Assembly (NCBI GenBank): GCA_044237765.1
Contig: JBIIEQ010000001.1
Location: forward strand, 1-64,000
DNA from: UBA6136 sp044237765
GTDB lineage: Bacteria; Pseudomonadota; Gammaproteobacteria; Methylococcales; Methylococcaceae
Direction: 5' to 3'
DNA length: 64,000 nucleotides
In this document: piece by piece, positions 60,333 through 64,000 of the stretch
How the letters are laid out: each line of letters starts with the position of its first letter
Position numbering within the stretch: position 1 is the first letter of the stretch
The notes under the pieces: generated by a model
What the model saw: only the letters and a program-made list of their open reading frames with translations
Told to the model about the DNA's origin: nothing
Database searches by the model: none
Position numbers and translations under genes: made by a program

Positions 60333-61613
60333 ATGAGTGAAGAAAAGCGCAGCAAGGATGGTGGCGGCAAGCTGCTGTATTGCTCCTTTTGCGGCAAAAG
60401 CCAACATGAGGTCCGCAAACTCATTGCCGGTCCCTCGGTCTTCGTCTGTGATGAATGCGTGGAGTTATGCAACGATATTATCCGCGAGGAACTGCAGGAA
60501 AATGTTACGGCGGCCGGCGACAAGTTGCCGAAGCCCAAGGAGATCAAGCAGGTTCTCGATGAGTATGTCATCGGCCAGGAAAAGGCCAAGCGCACCCTCT
60601 CGGTTGCCGTATACAACCACTACAAGCGGCTGCGCGCGCAGGGGAATTCAAGGAAGAACGACGTTGAACTCGCCAAAAGCAACATCCTGCTGATTGGTCC
60701 GACGGGTTCCGGTAAAACCCTGATGGCGGAAACGCTGGCCCGCCTGCTGGATGTGCCTTTCACCATAGCCGACGCCACCACGCTGACCGAAGCGGGATAC
60801 GTGGGTGAAGACGTCGAAAACATCATCCAGAAGATTCTCCAGAAGTGCGATTATGATGTCGAAAAGGCCGAATCCGGCATCGTCTATATTGACGAAATCG
60901 ACAAGATTTCCCGCAAGTCGGACAACCCCTCCATCACCCGTGATGTCTCTGGCGAGGGCGTGCAACAGGCGCTGTTGAAGCTGATCGAGGGGACCGTCGC
61001 CTCGGTGCCGCCTCAGGGTGGCCGCAAGCATCCTCAGCAGGAATTCCTCCAGGTCAATACCTCTAACATTCTCTTTATCTGCGGTGGTGCTTTTGCTGGG
61101 CTCGACAAGGTAATCCGTTCTCGCTCTGAAAAGGGCGGTATCGGTTTTTCGGCTGATGTAAAAAGCAAGGACGAGACCCGCAATGTCGGCGAGGTTCTGG
61201 CCGATGTCGAGGCTGAAGATCTGATCAAGTACGGCTTGATTCCCGAGTTTGTGGGTCGTCTTCCGGTGGTTGCGACGCTTGAGGAGTTGAGTGAAGAGGC
61301 GCTGGTCCGAATTCTCAGCGAGCCGCGGAATGCGCTGGTCAAGCAGTACAAGAAGCTGTTCGAAATGGAAGGGTGCGAACTGGAAATCCGAGACGATGCC
61401 TTGCATGTCATCGCCAAGAAGGCCATGGAGCGCAAAACCGGAGCGCGCGGCCTGCGAACCATCCTTGAGCATACCCTGCTCGATACCATGTATGAGCTTC
61501 CATCGGCTGAAAATGTCAGCAAGGTCATTATTGACGAGAACGTCATCAAGGGCGATGCGACACCCTTCCTTGTTTATGAGGCTGAGGAGAAGCAGCGAGT
61601 GGCGGGTGAGTGA
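60333..61613 (+). CDS. clpX: ClpX, ATP-binding subunit of ClpXP protease
   Basis: This 426-residue AAA+ unfoldase feeds substrates to ClpP. The N-terminal zinc-binding domain has C17, C20, C39 and C42 (CSFCGKSQHEV and CDECVELC) and dimerises to recruit adaptors. Walker A GPTGSGKT is at 121-128 and Walker B in IVYIDEIDKI; ALLKLIEGTVASVPPQGGRK and the LEELSEEALVRIL segment belong to the AAA+ core. The IGF-type loop that contacts ClpP is within the conserved GGIGFSADV. A strong terminator follows. Confidence 0.98.
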   Translation: MSEEKRSKDGGGKLLYCSFCGKSQHEVRKLIAGPSVFVCDECVELCNDIIREELQENVTAAGDKLPKPKEIKQVLDEYVIGQEKAKRTLSVAVYNHYKRLRAQGNSRKNDVELAKSNILLIGPTGSGKTLMAETLARLLDVPFTIADATTLTEAGYVGEDVENIIQKILQKCDYDVEKAESGIVYIDEIDKISRKSDNPSITRDVSGEGVQQALLKLIEGTVASVPPQGGRKHPQQEFLQVNTSNILFICGGAFAGLDKVIRSRSEKGGIGFSADVKSKDETRNVGEVLADVEAEDLIKYGLIPEFVGRLPVVATLEELSEEALVRILSEPRNALVKQYKKLFEMEGCELEIRDDALHVIAKKAMERKTGARGLRTILEHTLLDTMYELPSAENVSKVIIDENVIKGDATPFLVYEAEEKQRVAGE

Positions 61614-61637
61614 CGGTTCGTTCTTCAGATTCCCCAT

Positions 61638-61662
61638 AAAACCCGCTCCGGCGGGTTTTTTT
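61638..61662 (+). terminator. Rho-independent terminator after clpX
   Basis: AAAACCCGC (61638-61646), loop TCCG, GCGGGTTTT (61651-61659), then further T to 61662. It separates clpX from lon, which begins at 61745. Confidence 0.85.
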
Positions 61663-61744
61663 ACGGGTTCAGCTTGTATTTATCCATCACTCGCCCATAT
61701 CCTCCCTCAACGCTCCCTTCATGCCGCAGCCCAAGGACCCAATC

Positions 61745-64000
61745 ATGGAAAACAGTTCAACCGAGATGATGAAGCCGGAAAAGCTCATTCCCGTACTCCC
61801 CCTCAGAGATGTCGTGGTTTACCCGCACATGGTCATTCCGCTCTTTGTGGGCCGGGAAAAATCCATACTGGCTCTGGATAACGCCATGCGCGACAACAAG
61901 CAAGTGTTGCTGGTGGCCCAGAAGGAAGCCGAGGTTGATGATCCGGGATTTGATGACCTATACACCGTCGGGACTCTTTCGAACATTCTTCAGCTACTGA
62001 AGCTGCCTGACGGAACCGTCAAGGTGCTGGTCGAAGGCGCGGATCGCAGTGTCGTAGACCAATTCCATGAAGTGGATAACTGCCTCGTCGCCTCTGTTTC
62101 GCCCATGATTGACGAACTGGGTGTAAACGAGCAGGAAATGGATGTCCTGATGCGCACGGTCCTGAGTACCTTTGACCAGTACGTAAAGTTGAACAAGCGC
62201 ATACCGCCAGAAGTGCTCAATTCACTGGCGGGTATCGACGATCCCAGCCGCTTGGCAGACACCATTGCCGCTCACATGACCATCAAGATTGATGAGAAGC
62301 AGTCTGTCCTGGAGGCACCACAAATTACCCAGCGGCTTGAGCGCCTCATGACTCTGATGGAGGGTGAGGTGGACATGCTGGAGATGGAGAAGCGGATCCG
62401 TGGCCGCGTCAAGCAGCAGATGGAGAAAAACCAGCGCGAGTACTACCTGAATGAGCAGATGAAAGCCATTCAGAAGGAACTGGGCGACATGGACGATGCG
62501 CCCAGTGAACTGGATGAGCTGGCACAGAAGATCCACAAATCCGGTATGCCCGCAGCGGCCAGAACCAAGGCGGAAGCCGAGTTGAACAAACTCAGACAGA
62601 TGTCGCCAATGTCCGCCGAGGCGACGGTGGTCAGAAATTACATCGAGTGGATGGTCGGCATGCCATGGAAGAAGCGTACCACGGTCAATCATGACCTGGC
62701 CTATGCCGAAAAGATTCTGGAGGCCGAGCATTATGGTCTGGACAAAGTCAAGGAAAGGATTCTGGAGTACCTTGCCGTTCAGCAGCGGGTCAAGAAACTC
62801 AAGGGTCCCATCCTCTGTCTGGTGGGGCCTCCCGGGGTGGGTAAAACTTCACTGGGCCAATCCATTGCCAAGGCAACCAACCGAAAATATGTCCGCATGG
62901 CGCTCGGTGGAGTTCGTGATGAGGCGGAAATCCGTGGGCATCGCCGCACCTATATTGGCGCATTACCGGGCAAGGTGTTGCAAAACCTGAGCAAGGTAAA
63001 AACCCGTAACCCGATGTTCATGCTCGACGAAATCGACAAGATGGCAATGGATTTCCGGGGCGACCCGGCATCCGCCTTGCTGGAGGTGCTAGATCCTGAG
63101 CAGAACCACACCTTCAATGATCATTATCTTGAGGTAGATTTCGATCTTTCGGACATCATGTTTGTCGCAACCGCCAATACACTGGATATTCCCGCGCCCT
63201 TGCTTGACCGAATGGAAGTCATCCGGCTGGCGGGTTATACCGAGGATGAGAAGATCAACATCGCTTTGCGCTACCTCATACCCAAGCAGATCAAAAACAA
63301 TGGGCTCAAGGACAGCGAGATTCAGATCAGTGAAGCGGCTGTGCGGGACATCATCCGCTACTACACTCGTGAAGCGGGCGTTCGTAGTTTGGAGCGGGAT
63401 GTTGCAAAGATCTGCCGCAAGGTGGTTAAAAGCCTGTTGCTGAAGCCCGCATCCAAGCGAGTCAACGTGACCCCCAAGAATCTGGAGGATTATCTTGGGG
63501 TTCGCCGCTATCGCTATGGGCAGGCCGAAGAAAATGATCAGGTTGGTCAAGTAACCGGATTGGCATGGACTGAGGTGGGCGGTGAATTGCTGACCATCGA
63601 AGCCGTCATCATGCCAGGTACGGGAAAGCAGACATACACAGGCAAGCTCGGTGAGGTGATGCAGGAGTCCATCCAGACCGCCATCACGGTCGCCAGAAGC
63701 CGATCGGAATCACTGGGTATTGATCCATCCTTCTATCAAAAACAGGATGTTCATATCCACGTCCCGGAGGGTGCCACCCCCAAGGATGGTCCGAGCGCCG
63801 GTATTGGAATGTGTACAGCGCTGGTGTCTGCCTTGACGGGCATTCCGGTCCGTTCAACGGTGGCCATGACGGGTGAAATCACGCTGCGAGGCGAGGTGTT
63901 GCCCATTGGTGGTCTCAAGGAAAAATTGCTGGCGGCCCACCGTGGCGGCATTACCACGGTTTTGATTCCCAGGGAGAACGAGCGTGATCTCGCTGAAATT
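61745..64000 (+). CDS. lon: ATP-dependent protease Lon (partial, cut by window end)
   Basis: 752 codons are present, ending in frame at the window edge. The N-terminal LON substrate-binding domain begins LIPVLPLRDVVVYPHMVIPLF, followed by a coiled-coil region (about 200-260). The AAA+ module has Walker A GPPGVGKTSL at 361 and Walker B MFMLDEIDK. The protease domain has the catalytic S684 (PKDGPSAGIGM) and K727 (GGLKEKLLAA). About 30-50 residues at the C-terminus are missing by comparison with family length. The start ATG at 61745 gives a family-like N-terminus. Lon degrades misfolded and regulatory proteins. Confidence 0.97.
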   Translation, partial: MENSSTEMMKPEKLIPVLPLRDVVVYPHMVIPLFVGREKSILALDNAMRDNKQVLLVAQKEAEVDDPGFDDLYTVGTLSNILQLLKLPDGTVKVLVEGADRSVVDQFHEVDNCLVASVSPMIDELGVNEQEMDVLMRTVLSTFDQYVKLNKRIPPEVLNSLAGIDDPSRLADTIAAHMTIKIDEKQSVLEAPQITQRLERLMTLMEGEVDMLEMEKRIRGRVKQQMEKNQREYYLNEQMKAIQKELGDMDDAPSELDELAQKIHKSGMPAAARTKAEAELNKLRQMSPMSAEATVVRNYIEWMVGMPWKKRTTVNHDLAYAEKILEAEHYGLDKVKERILEYLAVQQRVKKLKGPILCLVGPPGVGKTSLGQSIAKATNRKYVRMALGGVRDEAEIRGHRRTYIGALPGKVLQNLSKVKTRNPMFMLDEIDKMAMDFRGDPASALLEVLDPEQNHTFNDHYLEVDFDLSDIMFVATANTLDIPAPLLDRMEVIRLAGYTEDEKINIALRYLIPKQIKNNGLKDSEIQISEAAVRDIIRYYTREAGVRSLERDVAKICRKVVKSLLLKPASKRVNVTPKNLEDYLGVRRYRYGQAEENDQVGQVTGLAWTEVGGELLTIEAVIMPGTGKQTYTGKLGEVMQESIQTAITVARSRSESLGIDPSFYQKQDVHIHVPEGATPKDGPSAGIGMCTALVSALTGIPVRSTVAMTGEITLRGEVLPIGGLKEKLLAAHRGGITTVLIPRENERDLAEI

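Noticed and set aside
60648..61637. 329-codon minus-strand frame opposite clpX
   Set aside because: Antisense shadow; clpX has all its motifs on the plus strand.

Overview
The window looks like a chromosomal segment of a free-living gammaproteobacterium with moderately high GC (judged by eye, not computed). The support is the gene content and order: type IV pilus pilMNOPQ divergent from a PBP1A gene, rne/rluC, apaG-apaH, mpl, ispH, rlmD, divergent tesA/ybbA-ybbP, hflD, rpoS, and a tig-clpP-clpX-lon block. A pyruvate:ferredoxin oxidoreductase with ferredoxin-type partner enzymes points to a lineage that uses low-potential electron transfer, possibly a sulfur-oxidising or facultatively anaerobic group (Chromatiales-like). 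I cannot name a genus.

Layout. 1-1.7 kb is accessory DNA: one end of an IS3-family element sits inside a small coiled-coil gene, next to a complete tyrosine integrase. 2.1-10.2 kb holds rpmE, mrcA (PBP1A) and the divergent pilMNOPQ operon. 10.3-16.7 kb holds rne with a long leader, divergent from rluC-HAD phosphatase-sppA-nudF. 16.7-21.1 kb holds rlhA and apaG-apaH-perM. 21.2-24.4 kb holds mpl and a glycosyltransferase/SDR fusion. 24.5-28.0 kb is the minus-strand run trhP-rraA-ATR-ispH. 28.1-34.7 kb is cysM, rlmD, an L,D-transpeptidase, a YajR-like MFS transporter and small membrane or lipoprotein genes.

35.0-48.8 kb is the most distinctive part. A MarR regulator with a C-terminal cysteine cluster faces an eight-gene minus-strand run: VWA protein, membrane J-domain protein, GltD-like flavoprotein, PFOR (nifJ), DHOD-like protein, rpoS, PII, and a 1309-residue flavin/iron-sulfur oxidoreductase. 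The first six genes are nearly contiguous. This puts pyruvate oxidation, a likely ferredoxin/NAD(P)H exchange module, the stationary-phase sigma factor and a nitrogen/energy sensor in one transcriptional neighbourhood.

49.1-57.8 kb mixes conserved genes (ybbP, ybbA, tesA, hflD, an HPF/RaiA-like factor) with less-studied ones (HopJ-like, CDP-archaeol-synthase-like, class II aldolase). It also holds a broken pterin carbinolamine dehydratase gene and a 7-nt tandem repeat that carries the start codon of an RDD-family gene. 58.0-64.0 kb is tRNA-Leu(UAG), tig, clpP, clpX and lon, with lon cut by the window end.

No CRISPR array, rRNA operon or classical defence system was seen. The best candidates for something new are the PFOR/GltD/DHOD/J/VWA/RpoS run, two 17-bp perfect hairpins (one inside the nudF coding start), the Cys-rich MarR protein with its leader ORF, and the GT2-SDR fusion.
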